Shown here: piece after piece, positions 1-9,365 of the stretch
Layout of the letters: each line of letters begins with the position of its first letter
Position numbering within the stretch: position 1 is the stretch's first letter
Assembly (NCBI RefSeq): GCF_900177705.1
Contig: NZ_FXBA01000001.1
Location: forward strand, 124,001-188,000
From: Fibrobacter sp. UWB15
Lineage (GTDB): Bacteria; Fibrobacterota; Fibrobacteria; Fibrobacterales; Fibrobacteraceae
Reading direction: 5' to 3'
Length of the DNA stretch: 64,000 nucleotides
The notes under the pieces: generated by a model
Told to the model about the DNA's origin: nothing
What the model saw: only the letters and a program-made list of their open reading frames with translations
Databases searched by the model: none
Translations under genes and position numbers: made by a program

Positions 1-879
1 GAGTTGACGGATTCCGCCGAGGTTTCTGAATTTGACGGAATCCCCGAGGCAAAAGACGGTGTTCTGTACTTCCAGCAGCCAGGGACTTCGACTTCAATGC
101 CCAAAAGGAAATCGTCATCCTCATCTGCTGTTTTGGAGTCGTCCTCTTCGGTTGTAGCGAGCTCGTCTTCTGCCGTTAATCCGATTTCCTCATCCTCTTC
201 GGTTGTTGCAAGTTCATCTTCTGCCACCCTGGCATCTTCTTCTGATATATTGGAATCTTCATCTGCTGATGCTGTTATCAATGTGTGGGACTGGAGTATT
301 TTGGCAAAAGACTATTTGAATCCCAATATTGTATACGATTTGGTAGTTGATACACGTGACTGGCAAGTATACCATGTCGTGAATATTGCAAACCGCAGGT
401 GGATGGCGCAGAACCTGAACTATAATGGCGAAAAAGTGGAAGGTGAAAGTTGGTGCTATGATGATATAGAACAACATTGCGAAGTGACGGGACGCCTTTA
501 TACGTGGAAAGCGGCAAAGGTTGCGTGCCCTGAGGGTTGGAGTTTGCCTTCTCCGCAAGAATGGCAGGAGTTGCTTGATTCTTGTGGTAGCACTAGTGCA
601 GCGGGCCGAATTTTGAAATCAACGATTGGGTGGTTTAAGAACGGTTTCGGTAACGATGGAAACGGTACGGATTCATTAGGCTTTTCGGCTATTCCTGCTG
701 GCTTGAGGTCCACGGATGGGAAGTATAGCGAATTGGGCAATGCGGCTCGTTTCTGGACGAGTAAGGGCGACACTTATGCTGATTATGTGTCTATGTATTA
801 CGCAGATAGGGCTGCGTGGTCGTATCATTACGTAGACATGGGCTTTTCGGTTCGCTGTATAGAGGTCCTGACGGAATAG
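1..879 (+). CDS. Secreted FISUMP-domain protein (5' end missing)
   Basis: The reading frame is open from the first base, so the gene starts outside the window; 292 residues are visible. Residues about 30-90 are a serine-rich linker with repeated SSSSS/VVASSSS units, a typical spacer in Fibrobacter secreted proteins. From about residue 120 to the end is a FISUMP domain, recognised by RRWMAQNLNY, ESWCYDD, GRLYTWKAAKVACPEGW and the closing FSVRCIE. Four cysteines in the domain could pair. The domain's function is not established; these proteins are exported or surface-exposed. A hairpin terminator follows at 908-928. The family call is firm; any role (adhesion, fibre contact) is inference. Confidence 0.85.
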   Translation, partial: ELTDSAEVSEFDGIPEAKDGVLYFQQPGTSTSMPKRKSSSSSAVLESSSSVVASSSSAVNPISSSSSVVASSSSATLASSSDILESSSADAVINVWDWSILAKDYLNPNIVYDLVVDTRDWQVYHVVNIANRRWMAQNLNYNGEKVEGESWCYDDIEQHCEVTGRLYTWKAAKVACPEGWSLPSPQEWQELLDSCGSTSAAGRILKSTIGWFKNGFGNDGNGTDSLGFSAIPAGLRSTDGKYSELGNAARFWTSKGDTYADYVSMYYADRAAWSYHYVDMGFSVRCIEVLTE

Positions 880-905
880 GTTTTCTACACAAATGTTCAC
901 TAAAA

Positions 906-935
906 TTAGACGGCTAAGCCGTCTTTTTCTATATT
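906..935 (+). promoter_or_regulatory. uvrA promoter, predicted leaderless
   Basis: TATATT at 930-935 is followed by 7 bases and then ATG at 943, with no Shine-Dalgarno. TTAGAC at 906-911 is a possible -35 box with an 18-bp spacer. The spacer contains the terminator hairpin of the upstream gene. Confidence 0.5.
908..928 (+). terminator. Intrinsic terminator of the FISUMP gene
   Basis: A perfect 7-bp stem AGACGGC/GCCGTCT with a TAA loop runs straight into a T-run. It ends only two bases before the TATATT box of uvrA, so terminator and next promoter overlap. Confidence 0.8.
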
Positions 936-942
936 GCGGCAC

Positions 943-3900
943 ATGACAAAGTCTATTGAAATCCGCGACGCGCACGAACATAACCTCCGCCATGTGAACC
1001 TTTCCATTCCCCGCGATTCCATCGTGGTGGTAACTGGCGTTTCCGGTTCGGGCAAGTCGAGCCTCGCGTTCGATACGGTGTTCCAAGAAGGCCAGCGCCG
1101 TTTTGTGGAGTCGCTCTCGGCGTACGCGCGCCAGTTCATTGGCCGCATGAAACACCCCGAGGTAGAGAGCGTGCGCGGTATTTCGCCGACGATTTCGATT
1201 GACCAGAAGACGGTGAACCGTAACCCGCGTTCGACGGTGGGTACGGTGGTGGAGATTTTGGACCATTATCGCTTGCTTTTTGCCCGCCTCGGCGTGCCGC
1301 ATTGCCCCGATTGCGGGCGAGTAATCCAGGCGCAGACGGTGGACCAGATTGTTGATAATTTGTATGTGAGTGATGAAGGCAAACAGATTACGGTGATGGC
1401 GCCGATTGTGCAGGAGCGCAAGGGCGAATACCGCAAGGAACTGGCCGAACTCAAGGAAAACGGCTTTGTGCGTGCCCGTGTGGACGGCACGATTTACAGG
1501 CTTGAAGAAGTGCCTGCGCTGGTGCGTTACGAGAAGCACACGATTGAAGCGGTGATTGACCGCTTGACGCTGGAACGCAAGAACATGAGCCGCCTGCGCG
1601 AGGCGCTGGAAGGCGCTTTGAAACTGACCGACGGGAAGCTGGTGAGTTTCTTGCTGTCGGCGGGCGGTTCTGCAGGTGCGGGGGATGCGTCGCAGACTGG
1701 AAATGCGTCGGCCAAGGAAGAATACCGCCTACAGGGTACGCTGCTCGCTTGCCCCAAGTGCGGTATCTCCATCCCGGAACTGGAACCGCGGTTCTTCAGC
1801 TTTAACGACCCGAAGGGCCGCTGCCCCGCCTGTAAGGGTATGGGCGAAAGCTTCAAGTTTGATTTGGACTTGATTATCCCGGACAAGACGAAATCGATTA
1901 AGGACGGCTGCATCGCGACGATCAAGAAGGATGACGGCACGCTGATTTTCAGCGACTTCGGCCGCCGCAACTTGCGCAACATCGCGAACGAGATGCATTT
2001 CTCGCTGGATACGCCGTGGAACAAGCTCAAGAAGGCGCAACAGGATGCCGTCTTGTACGGCACGCCCAGCGGGAGCGAACGGGGAATCATGCCCATCATG
2101 GAAGAACTGTGGGACATGTGGCACATTTACCACTTCCGCAAGTACATGCAGATTGGCGTTTGCCCTGAATGCCACGGCACGCGCATCAACCGTACGGCGA
2201 ATGCGGTCACGTTTCATGGAGTGAATCTGACTGAGATGACGGAATGGTCCGTCGAGAAGTCGGTGGAATTTTTCAACAAGATTGACTTGTCCGAAAAGGA
2301 AAAGCGAATCGGCAAGGAAATTCTGAAAGAAATCCGCGGGCGTTTGAGTTTCCTGAATGCGGTGGGGCTGGGGTACTTGACCATCAACCGCAAGGCTTCT
2401 ACTTTGAGTGGCGGCGAGGCCCAACGCATTCGTTTGGCAAGTGCCGTGGGCGCCGGCCTGCAGGGCGTGCTTTACGTGCTTGACGAGCCGAGCATCGGGC
2501 TCCACCCGCGCGATAACGATAAACTGCTCGGGATGTTGGAACATTTGCGTGCGCAGGGCAATTCCCTGATTATCGTGGAACACGACGAAGATACCATGCG
2601 CCATGCGGACTGCGTGATTGACGTGGGGCCGGGTGCCGGCGTGGAAGGCGGTCGCGTGATTGCGGCTGGAACCGTCGAGGAACTCGAGAAGAACAAGGCT
2701 TCGCTGACGGGCGCTTATTTGAGTGGCCGTAAGGCAATCGAGATTCCCGAGAAGCGCAAGAAGATTGACAAGAATACGCCGAAACTCAAGATTTGCGGTG
2801 CGGCGGAAAACAACCTGAAAAACATTGATGTGGAAATCCCGCTCGATGGCGCGCTCACGGTGGTGACGGGCGTTTCGGGCTCCGGCAAGAGTACGCTGAT
2901 TAACCAGATTCTGCGCCGCGAACTGGCCCGCGTGTTCTATAACTCCGAAGAACCGGTAGGCAAGTTCGACCATCTGGAAGGCCTCGAAAACATCGACAAG
3001 GTGATTGAAATCGACCAGACGCCGATTGGCCGCACGCCGCGAAGCAACCCGGCAACGTACACCAAGATTTGGGACGATATCCGCGACCTTTTCGCCAGCA
3101 TGGAAGAAAGCAAAATTCGCGGTTACAGCAAGAGCCGTTTTAGCTTCAACGTGAAGGGAGGCCGCTGCGATGCCTGCGAAGGCGCGGGCGTGAAAATCGT
3201 GGATATGCACATTTTGCCCAGCGTGCAGGTGACTTGCGAAGTCTGCGGTGGCAAGCGCTTTAACGATGCCACGCGCGAAGTGTATTTCAAGGGCAAGAAC
3301 GTCTCCGAAATTTTGGACATGAGCATTGCCGATGCAGCGGAATTCTTCAAGGATATTCCGAAGATTGCAGAACCGCTGAATTTGCTTGTGGAGGTGGGCC
3401 TCGGCTACCTCACTTTGGGCCAGCCTTCGACAACGCTCAGCGGCGGTGAAGCGCAGCGCATTAAAATTGCTTCTGAACTGCGCCGCCCGGGTACCGGCAA
3501 GACGCTTTACCTGCTCGACGAACCGACGACGGGCTTGCACTTTGAAGATATCCGCAAGCTCATGGATTGCCTGAATCGCCTGCGCAGCCTCGGCAACAGC
3601 GTTGTGATTATCGAACATAACCTGGACGTGATCAAGTGCGCCGACTGGATTATCGATTTGGGCCCGGATGCGGGTATCCACGGCGGTCGCGTGATTGCGA
3701 CAGGTACGCCGGAACAGATTGCGAAGAGCAAGAAGTCCGAGACGGGTAAGTACCTCGCGCCGGTGCTTGCGAAAAAGCACGGCGAAAATCGGCATTTTGA
3801 CCGCACGCTCAAGGGCGGCGAAGACTTGTCGCTCGATATCGAGGTGCATGGCGCCCGCAAGCACAACCTCAAGAACATCGACGTGACGATTCCGCGTCAC

Positions 3901-6255
3901 AAGCTTACGGTGGTCACAGGCGTTTCGGGCTCTGGCAAGTCGAGCCTTGCTTTCCATACGCTGTTTAGCGAAGGCCAGCGCCGCTTTGTGGAAACCTTGA
4001 GCACGTATGCCCGCCGCTTCTTGGGCCGCCCTGACCACGGGAGCATCGATTCGATTTCGGGCTTGGCTCCTGCGATTGCGATTGACCAGAAGAGTGCGAG
4101 CAAGAGCCCGCGCTCTACGGTGGCGACCCTCACCGAAATCTATGATTACTTCCGCATTTTCTGGGCGAGGGTCGGCACCCCGCATTGCTTGAAATGCGGG
4201 AAGCCCGTGTCTTCGTACAGCGCGGGCGACCTGATGCAATACGCCTTCGACCGCGACTTGAACAAGAAAGTCACGGTGCTTGCCCCGTTCGAAATCAAGG
4301 ATGTGCTGAAGCTTTCCAAGATTCTCACGGAAAAGGGTTACCGCAAGGTTTACCTCGGCGATAAGCTGGTGGAACTCCCGCTGCCGAAGATTCCGACCCG
4401 CGAAAAGCAGTTGTTCGCTGTGGTCGATACGGTGGTGGTCAAGGAAGAAAATCGCGCCCGCTTGGTAGAAGCCTTTGAACGCGGTTACCGCGACGGCAAT
4501 GGAATCCTTTATGTGGAAGACGAAAAGGGCGGTCGCTTGGCCTGCTCCGAAAAGCCGGGCTGCCCCGATTGCGGCTGGTACATGGATTCGGCGCTGAACC
4601 CGAAGCACTTCAGTTTCAACACGCACTGGGGTGCCTGCGAAACCTGCCTTGGCCTCGGCCACTTTAAGGATGGCGAAGTTTGCCCGGATTGTCACGGCGA
4701 ACGCTTGAAACCGGAATATCTGGCGGTCCGTATCGGCGACAAGAACATTATGGATGTGAACCACATGAGCATCGCCCAGGCGCTCGAATGGTTCAGCAAC
4801 GAAAACTTCAAGCGCGACAACTTCGGAAAAGACAAGAATGCCGACGGTAAGATGACGGTTGCCGAACCTTTGCTCCGTGAAATTGTCGGTCGTCTCAATT
4901 TCTTGAAGGGCGTGGGCCTTGGCTACATTGGCCTCGACCGCGCGGGCGACACGCTCAGCGGTGGTGAATCTCAGAGAATTCGCCTCGCAAGCCAGATCGG
5001 TAGCGGCCTCGAAGGCGTGCTCTATGTGCTTGACGAACCCACGGTGGGCCTGCACGAAAGCGATACTGCCATGCTGCTCGATACGCTTTACCGCCTGCGC
5101 GATTTGGGAAACACGCTCGTGGTGGTGGAACACGACATGAAGATGATGCAGGCGGCCGACCACATTATTGACATGGGCCCGGCGGCGGGCGAGTTCGGCG
5201 GTGAAGTCGTCGCCGAAGGTTCTCCGGAACAGCTTTCCAAGCCTTATGCCTTGCAGCAGTTCCCGCGCAGCGAGACTGTCAAGTATTTGACGCACACCAT
5301 CCCGATGGCGAATGAAATTGCGGCAAAGCCCATTACCGATTCCACGGAATTCTACGAATTCGAAAAGTTGAATCACAACAACCTTAAGAATTTGTCTGTA
5401 AAATTCCCGAAGGGCGCGATTAGCGTTGTCTGCGGTGTTTCGGGTTCGGGCAAGAGCTCCATGGTCATGGACGAAATCTACCCGCGCCTCAAGAAGAAAT
5501 TCCAGGCACGCGGTCGCAAAAAACAGAGCGGCGAAGTGTTGCTGGTGGACCAGAGCCCGATTTCGGGGACGCCTCGCAGCACGCCCGCCAGTTTTACGGG
5601 CGTGTTTGACGAAATCCGTAGGCTATTCGCCAAACTGCCGCAAGCCAAGTTGAAGGGCTTTGATTATGGCCGCTTCAGCTACAACTTGGCTCGTGGCCGC
5701 TGCGAGGCCTGCGAGGGCCGCGGCGCCATTTCGGTGGAAATGCACTTTCTTTCGGACGTGTGGGAAGTCTGCGATGTCTGCGGCGGCAAGCGTTACAATC
5801 AAGAAACGCTCACCGTCACGTTCAAGGGCAAGAATATCGCCGATGTGCTCGACATGCGCGTGGCCGAAGCTTGCGAATTCTTCAAGGACCAACCTAAAAT
5901 TCTCCCGAAACTGGAATGCTTGCGCGATGTGGGCCTCCCGTATGTAAAGCTCGGCCAGTCTGTCACCACGCTCAGCGGCGGCGAATCCCAACGCCTTAAA
6001 TTAGCTGCGGAACTTGCCCGTAAACCTGCCCAGGAAATGGTCTACCTGCTCGACGAACCGACTACAGGCTTGCACCTCAAGGACATTCAAATTCTCTGGA
6101 ACATGCTCCGTAAACTCTCTGCTCGCGGCGATACGGTTATCGTTATCGAACACCACCCGGACATTATCCGTCTCTCGGATTGGAAGGTGGAATTAGGCCC
6201 GGTTGGGGGATCCGAAGGTGGCCATCTGCTCAAAATGGGGGTGAATCAAGGCTAG
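943..6255 (+). CDS. uvrA: Giant tandem UvrA (excinuclease ABC subunit A), 1770 aa
   Basis: UvrA recognises DNA damage in nucleotide excision repair and loads UvrB. Normal UvrA is about 940 residues with two ABC ATPases; this protein is two UvrA units in one chain. Four Walker A motifs (TGVSGSGKSS near 31, TGVSGSGKST near 641, TGVSGSGKSS near 991, CGVSGSGKSS near 1497) and four signatures (LSGGEAQRIRLAS, LSGGEAQRIKIAS, LSGGESQRIRLAS, LSGGESQRLKLAA) are intact. CxxC pairs in both halves (for example CPDCG, CDACEGAG, CEACEGRG) fit UvrA zinc modules. ATG 943 is chosen over TTG 934 because TTG lies inside the probable -10 box. Double-length UvrA is known from Chlamydiae. All four ATPase sites look functional, so neither half appears decayed. 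Confidence 0.95.
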   Translation: MTKSIEIRDAHEHNLRHVNLSIPRDSIVVVTGVSGSGKSSLAFDTVFQEGQRRFVESLSAYARQFIGRMKHPEVESVRGISPTISIDQKTVNRNPRSTVGTVVEILDHYRLLFARLGVPHCPDCGRVIQAQTVDQIVDNLYVSDEGKQITVMAPIVQERKGEYRKELAELKENGFVRARVDGTIYRLEEVPALVRYEKHTIEAVIDRLTLERKNMSRLREALEGALKLTDGKLVSFLLSAGGSAGAGDASQTGNASAKEEYRLQGTLLACPKCGISIPELEPRFFSFNDPKGRCPACKGMGESFKFDLDLIIPDKTKSIKDGCIATIKKDDGTLIFSDFGRRNLRNIANEMHFSLDTPWNKLKKAQQDAVLYGTPSGSERGIMPIMEELWDMWHIYHFRKYMQIGVCPECHGTRINRTANAVTFHGVNLTEMTEWSVEKSVEFFNKIDLSEKEKRIGKEILKEIRGRLSFLNAVGLGYLTINRKASTLSGGEAQRIRLASAVGAGLQGVLYVLDEPSIGLHPRDNDKLLGMLEHLRAQGNSLIIVEHDEDTMRHADCVIDVGPGAGVEGGRVIAAGTVEELEKNKASLTGAYLSGRKAIEIPEKRKKIDKNTPKLKICGAAENNLKNIDVEIPLDGALTVVTGVSGSGKSTLINQILRRELARVFYNSEEPVGKFDHLEGLENIDKVIEIDQTPIGRTPRSNPATYTKIWDDIRDLFASMEESKIRGYSKSRFSFNVKGGRCDACEGAGVKIVDMHILPSVQVTCEVCGGKRFNDATREVYFKGKNVSEILDMSIADAAEFFKDIPKIAEPLNLLVEVGLGYLTLGQPSTTLSGGEAQRIKIASELRRPGTGKTLYLLDEPTTGLHFEDIRKLMDCLNRLRSLGNSVVIIEHNLDVIKCADWIIDLGPDAGIHGGRVIATGTPEQIAKSKKSETGKYLAPVLAKKHGENRHFDRTLKGGEDLSLDIEVHGARKHNLKNIDVTIPRHKLTVVTGVSGSGKSSLAFHTLFSEGQRRFVETLSTYARRFLGRPDHGSIDSISGLAPAIAIDQKSASKSPRSTVATLTEIYDYFRIFWARVGTPHCLKCGKPVSSYSAGDLMQYAFDRDLNKKVTVLAPFEIKDVLKLSKILTEKGYRKVYLGDKLVELPLPKIPTREKQLFAVVDTVVVKEENRARLVEAFERGYRDGNGILYVEDEKGGRLACSEKPGCPDCGWYMDSALNPKHFSFNTHWGACETCLGLGHFKDGEVCPDCHGERLKPEYLAVRIGDKNIMDVNHMSIAQALEWFSNENFKRDNFGKDKNADGKMTVAEPLLREIVGRLNFLKGVGLGYIGLDRAGDTLSGGESQRIRLASQIGSGLEGVLYVLDEPTVGLHESDTAMLLDTLYRLRDLGNTLVVVEHDMKMMQAADHIIDMGPAAGEFGGEVVAEGSPEQLSKPYALQQFPRSETVKYLTHTIPMANEIAAKPITDSTEFYEFEKLNHNNLKNLSVKFPKGAISVVCGVSGSGKSSMVMDEIYPRLKKKFQARGRKKQSGEVLLVDQSPISGTPRSTPASFTGVFDEIRRLFAKLPQAKLKGFDYGRFSYNLARGRCEACEGRGAISVEMHFLSDVWEVCDVCGGKRYNQETLTVTFKGKNIADVLDMRVAEACEFFKDQPKILPKLECLRDVGLPYVKLGQSVTTLSGGESQRLKLAAELARKPAQEMVYLLDEPTTGLHLKDIQILWNMLRKLSARGDTVIVIEHHPDIIRLSDWKVELGPVGGSEGGHLLKMGVNQG

Positions 6256-6291
6256 AAACGGCGTCGTTATGTGAAAAAAAAGAAATATTTT

Positions 6292-6319
6292 TATATTTCA
6301 TTTTGATATGAGAATAGGA
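6292..6319 (+). promoter_or_regulatory. Promoter and ribosome binding site of the FGE-domain gene
   Basis: TATATT at 6292-6297 predicts a start near 6304. The short leader carries TAGGAGA before ATG 6326. The Shine-Dalgarno position favours 6326 over the in-frame ATG at 6308. Confidence 0.5.
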
Positions 6320-6325
6320 GAAAAT

Positions 6326-8689
6326 ATGTCCTTTACACGAATGCTTCCGCTTTTGTTGCTGTTGCCGATTCTGATTTGGGCAGCTGATAGCGACAAGAAT
6401 TTCAGGATTCCCCCTACTATGTTTAAAGAGGGTGTTCTGATGGAGCCTGTCGCCAATATGGCGATTGTCAAAAAGGAAACCATGATCTTGTCGGAAGCCC
6501 CGATGGTTCCTCTCCGCCCGAACATCATGTTCATGCGCCATAAGAAGGGACCTAAGGAATATCTCTGGTTCTCCGGTCCTATCGATGCTAAGAATTTCGA
6601 AAAACTACATGCCTTTAGCTTGGCAGACAACTATCTGAAACCGGCCGAAGTCATGCTTTTGCGTTTTTACGGTTCTCAGACTTCCAGAGCCTTCCAGGAT
6701 GAAGCCGATATTTACTTTGATAAAGAATATCTGTATTCTCCCCGCGTGCCCAAACTTTATTTCAGAAAAAATGGCCAGTGGCAGACCATCCATGAAACGG
6801 ATCGCCCGGGAATCATTTCACTCAAGTCCAATATCAAGGGACTGGAAGCGATTTCTCTGACCGCGCCCATGAAAGAAGTGCCGTCTCTGCTGTACCCTAT
6901 AAATCCGGGAATGTATGCTTTCTCTTTCTCTGCTCCGAATTATCTGCCTTATGTAGACGCCGTTTCTGTTCCCGGTGGCTCCATGGTGGAACTTAAACCG
7001 GAGTTGCCGGTTGTAGATACTGCCTCCAAGGTCAAGGCAACGACCACGGTGACTTTGCATGCGGTTTCTGTTGCCAAGACTCTCGAAGAAACCGAACACC
7101 TGTTTGACGTTCTTACTCACGATGTCCAGAATTCTATCGAAAAGGTGGACACCAACGAATTTGACAAGATTTACCCGAAACTCCGCAAGCCGCTCTTGCT
7201 GGGCGTTTCTTCCGACGATAGCGTTTATGTCCAGTATCGCAAACGTTACGAGGGCAAGCGCGACGAAGCCAAACTTTACTGGCGTATGAACAGGATGGGG
7301 TCTGCCAGTGTCGTGAATGTGGCCTTGCGTCGTAAAATCGACAGCCTGCAGGCTATTCCTCATAAGGTTTCCCTCGTGCCTACGTCTATTGAAGCGGTTA
7401 ACGACGAAAAACTCTGCGAAGACGTAATCGATTCTGTTGCCATGCGTGAGCAGGCTAAACAGGATTCCATTGCGAAGGCAAATGCACCCAAGGATACGAC
7501 AGTCAAGGACTCTACAGCCGCCGCTGCCGTTCCCGCCGAACCCGTAATCAAGACGAAACGTGTGTGCAGAATGGCCGCAGTCCGCATTAACTATGGTAAG
7601 AAGGGAGATCGTTATGACGTGTCTTGGGTCGGCAATGCCGAAGGCTATACCGCCGATTCCCTGTTTGCCCTGCTAACGTCGGGTGCTTCTTCTCGAGCCA
7701 CGATCACGATCGAAAGAAACAAGCCCGTGTGGATTTACCATGAAGGCGACTTGAAGGGACGTCACCATTACCGCTATATCAAGCACGAACTGGTGGTGAA
7801 CGATAAGCCGGTCAAGAGCCAAGGTGTCTTTGAACTCCCGCAGTACATTTACGACGACCCCGAAGTTCAGGAATGGCTGAACCGCCCGGTGGAAGAAGCT
7901 GCCCATAAGGTGCAGGAACCCAAGCCCAAGGTGCTTAAGGTTGACGAAAGCGGCGTAGTGATGGATGTTTCCATGAAGGTGCCGCGCGTCATTCGCGATC
8001 GCGACCGTGGTACGGTGGCCTTGATCGATTCCGGGTCCTTCCGTTACAAGGGTAAGGTCGTGGCTCTGTCTCCCTATGCAATTCATACCACTGAAGTCAC
8101 CCAGCAGTTCTTCAAGGATGTAATGGCCAAGGTGGATTCTACGAAGCGCATCGAGGATCGTTCTACCTTTACGGGCCCCCGTCATCCGGTACATAACATT
8201 ACCTGGACCGACGCTCAAGAATTCTGCAAGGCTATCGGTGGTGACTTGCCCACGGAAGCCCAGTGGGAATTTGCCGGTCGCGCCGACAACAACGAAGGTG
8301 CTCTCTGGACACTTGACGAAAACCCGAACCCGGGTGTGTACGCCATTTACAAGGCTAACTCCTATAGCCGCGGTAAGAAGAGCCCCGAATACGGTCCGCA
8401 GCCGGTAAGCACCAAGAAGCCTAACGCCTGGGGCATTTTCGACATGTCGGGTAACGTTGCCGAATGGACCAAGGACAAGTACTTCATGTTCTCGGTCTGG
8501 GTAGAATCTTCTAACCCGACGGGTGCCATGATGGGCTCTACCAAGATTTACAAGGGTGGTTCCTGGAAAGACAAGGAATCTCTCTTGAACCTGACTGAAA
8601 GTGATGACGAAGATCCGCGCTACTGGTCTGATGCCATCGGTTTCCGTTGCGCATTCCCGAGAAACCTCTTTGAAGGTCAACTGAAATAA
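6326..8689 (+). CDS. Secreted protein with C-terminal FGE-sulfatase (SUMF1-like) domain
   Basis: 787 residues. A signal peptide (MSFTRMLPLLLLLPILIWA) precedes about 540 residues that I do not recognise. Residues about 565-785 form a formylglycine-generating-enzyme-like fold: TEVTQQFFKDVM, HPVHNITWTDAQEFC, LPTEAQWEFAGRA, GIFDMSGNVAEWT, KGGSWKD and IGFRCAF. Many bacterial members of this family are not enzymes but binding or structural modules (for example GldJ/GldK in gliding bacteria), and I cannot assign catalysis. The middle has a short Ala/Pro/Asp-rich stretch near 385-410. The stop codon overlaps the start of the next gene (TAATG), so the two are translationally coupled. Confidence 0.8.
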   Translation: MSFTRMLPLLLLLPILIWAADSDKNFRIPPTMFKEGVLMEPVANMAIVKKETMILSEAPMVPLRPNIMFMRHKKGPKEYLWFSGPIDAKNFEKLHAFSLADNYLKPAEVMLLRFYGSQTSRAFQDEADIYFDKEYLYSPRVPKLYFRKNGQWQTIHETDRPGIISLKSNIKGLEAISLTAPMKEVPSLLYPINPGMYAFSFSAPNYLPYVDAVSVPGGSMVELKPELPVVDTASKVKATTTVTLHAVSVAKTLEETEHLFDVLTHDVQNSIEKVDTNEFDKIYPKLRKPLLLGVSSDDSVYVQYRKRYEGKRDEAKLYWRMNRMGSASVVNVALRRKIDSLQAIPHKVSLVPTSIEAVNDEKLCEDVIDSVAMREQAKQDSIAKANAPKDTTVKDSTAAAAVPAEPVIKTKRVCRMAAVRINYGKKGDRYDVSWVGNAEGYTADSLFALLTSGASSRATITIERNKPVWIYHEGDLKGRHHYRYIKHELVVNDKPVKSQGVFELPQYIYDDPEVQEWLNRPVEEAAHKVQEPKPKVLKVDESGVVMDVSMKVPRVIRDRDRGTVALIDSGSFRYKGKVVALSPYAIHTTEVTQQFFKDVMAKVDSTKRIEDRSTFTGPRHPVHNITWTDAQEFCKAIGGDLPTEAQWEFAGRADNNEGALWTLDENPNPGVYAIYKANSYSRGKKSPEYGPQPVSTKKPNAWGIFDMSGNVAEWTKDKYFMFSVWVESSNPTGAMMGSTKIYKGGSWKDKESLLNLTESDDEDPRYWSDAIGFRCAFPRNLFEGQLK

Positions 8690-9258
8690 TGAATGAAAAA
8701 ACGATGCGCCTTTTTAAAAGGCTGACTGCGATTCCCTATTTGCTGGTGATTGTGGCATTGCTCTTGCCACTGGCAAATGTTTCTTGTGCCGAAAAGGATG
8801 TGGTGGCCGAGCCCAACCTGTATGAGCTTGCCATGGGCCTCGATTTGGAACAGGAACTGAAAGAACCGGCTTTGGGTATTCTGAAAAAAATGGAAACAGG
8901 GAATCCTTCTGCCATGGAAAAGTTCCGGCAGACCATGCCCCATTTCCCGAAGATGGAACCGTTGCCGTTCCTTTATGTCATTTTGGTGGGGGCGGTTCTT
9001 GCGGGGCTGTTCGCTTTGCTGACTCCGCTGGGATCCATTACTATGGGAATGCTCACGATGGTTTCGATGTGGTTTTTCCTTTCAAGACTAGCTCAGATTA
9101 ATTCCGCAATGGGAGTCCCCTTGCTGCAGGTGGAACCCGGTCCCGGAATTCATGCGGCATCGTTCATGATTCTGATAGGAACTGCGATGAACCTCGCGAC
9201 AATCATCCGGCCGATTGTAGAAGAAATCAAGGCAAAACGCGCCGCGAAAAAGAAGTAA
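8689..9258 (+). CDS. Small integral membrane protein, unknown function
   Basis: 189 residues, start overlapping the stop of the FGE-domain gene by one base. There are four likely membrane segments: residues about 12-30, two around 90-125 (LYVILVGAVLAGLFALL and MGMLTMVSMWFFL), and one near 152-170. A loop of about 55 residues between the first and second segments is acidic. The C-terminus is lysine/arginine-rich (KAKRAAKKK), consistent with a cytoplasmic end. I do not recognise the family. Tight coupling suggests it works with the FGE-domain protein, perhaps as its membrane partner (inference). Confidence 0.75.
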   Translation: MNEKTMRLFKRLTAIPYLLVIVALLLPLANVSCAEKDVVAEPNLYELAMGLDLEQELKEPALGILKKMETGNPSAMEKFRQTMPHFPKMEPLPFLYVILVGAVLAGLFALLTPLGSITMGMLTMVSMWFFLSRLAQINSAMGVPLLQVEPGPGIHAASFMILIGTAMNLATIIRPIVEEIKAKRAAKKK

Positions 9259-9274
9259 AAAAACTCGCCAAAAG

Positions 9275-9302
9275 AAAAAACTCGCCATAAGGCGAGTTTT
9301 TT
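9275..9302. terminator. Bidirectional terminator between convergent genes
   Basis: A 10-bp stem AAAACTCGCC/GGCGAGTTTT with loop ATAA has an A-run on one side and a T-run on the other, so it can stop transcription from both directions. A second copy of the left arm (CTCGCC at 9264-9269) lies just upstream and could pair instead. Confidence 0.85.
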
Positions 9303-9365
9303 AATGTGTAGTGTGAAATGTGTAATGATTAATTCCACATCCCACATTCCACATTACACATTGAA
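9303..9365. repeat. Heptad-periodic intergenic element, copy 1
   Basis: Nine consecutive 7-bp units in one register. Units on the left are of AATGTGT/AGTGTGA type, the centre is AATGATT, and units on the right are of CATCCCA/CATTCCA type, so the two halves are imperfect inverted repeats. The last units cover the final codons and stop codon of ychF on the minus strand (9354-9365). Confidence 0.75.

Noticed and set aside
1729-5376. 1215-residue open frame antisense to uvrA
   Set aside because: It mirrors the GC-biased codons of uvrA, shows no domain, and overlaps a certain gene over its whole length.
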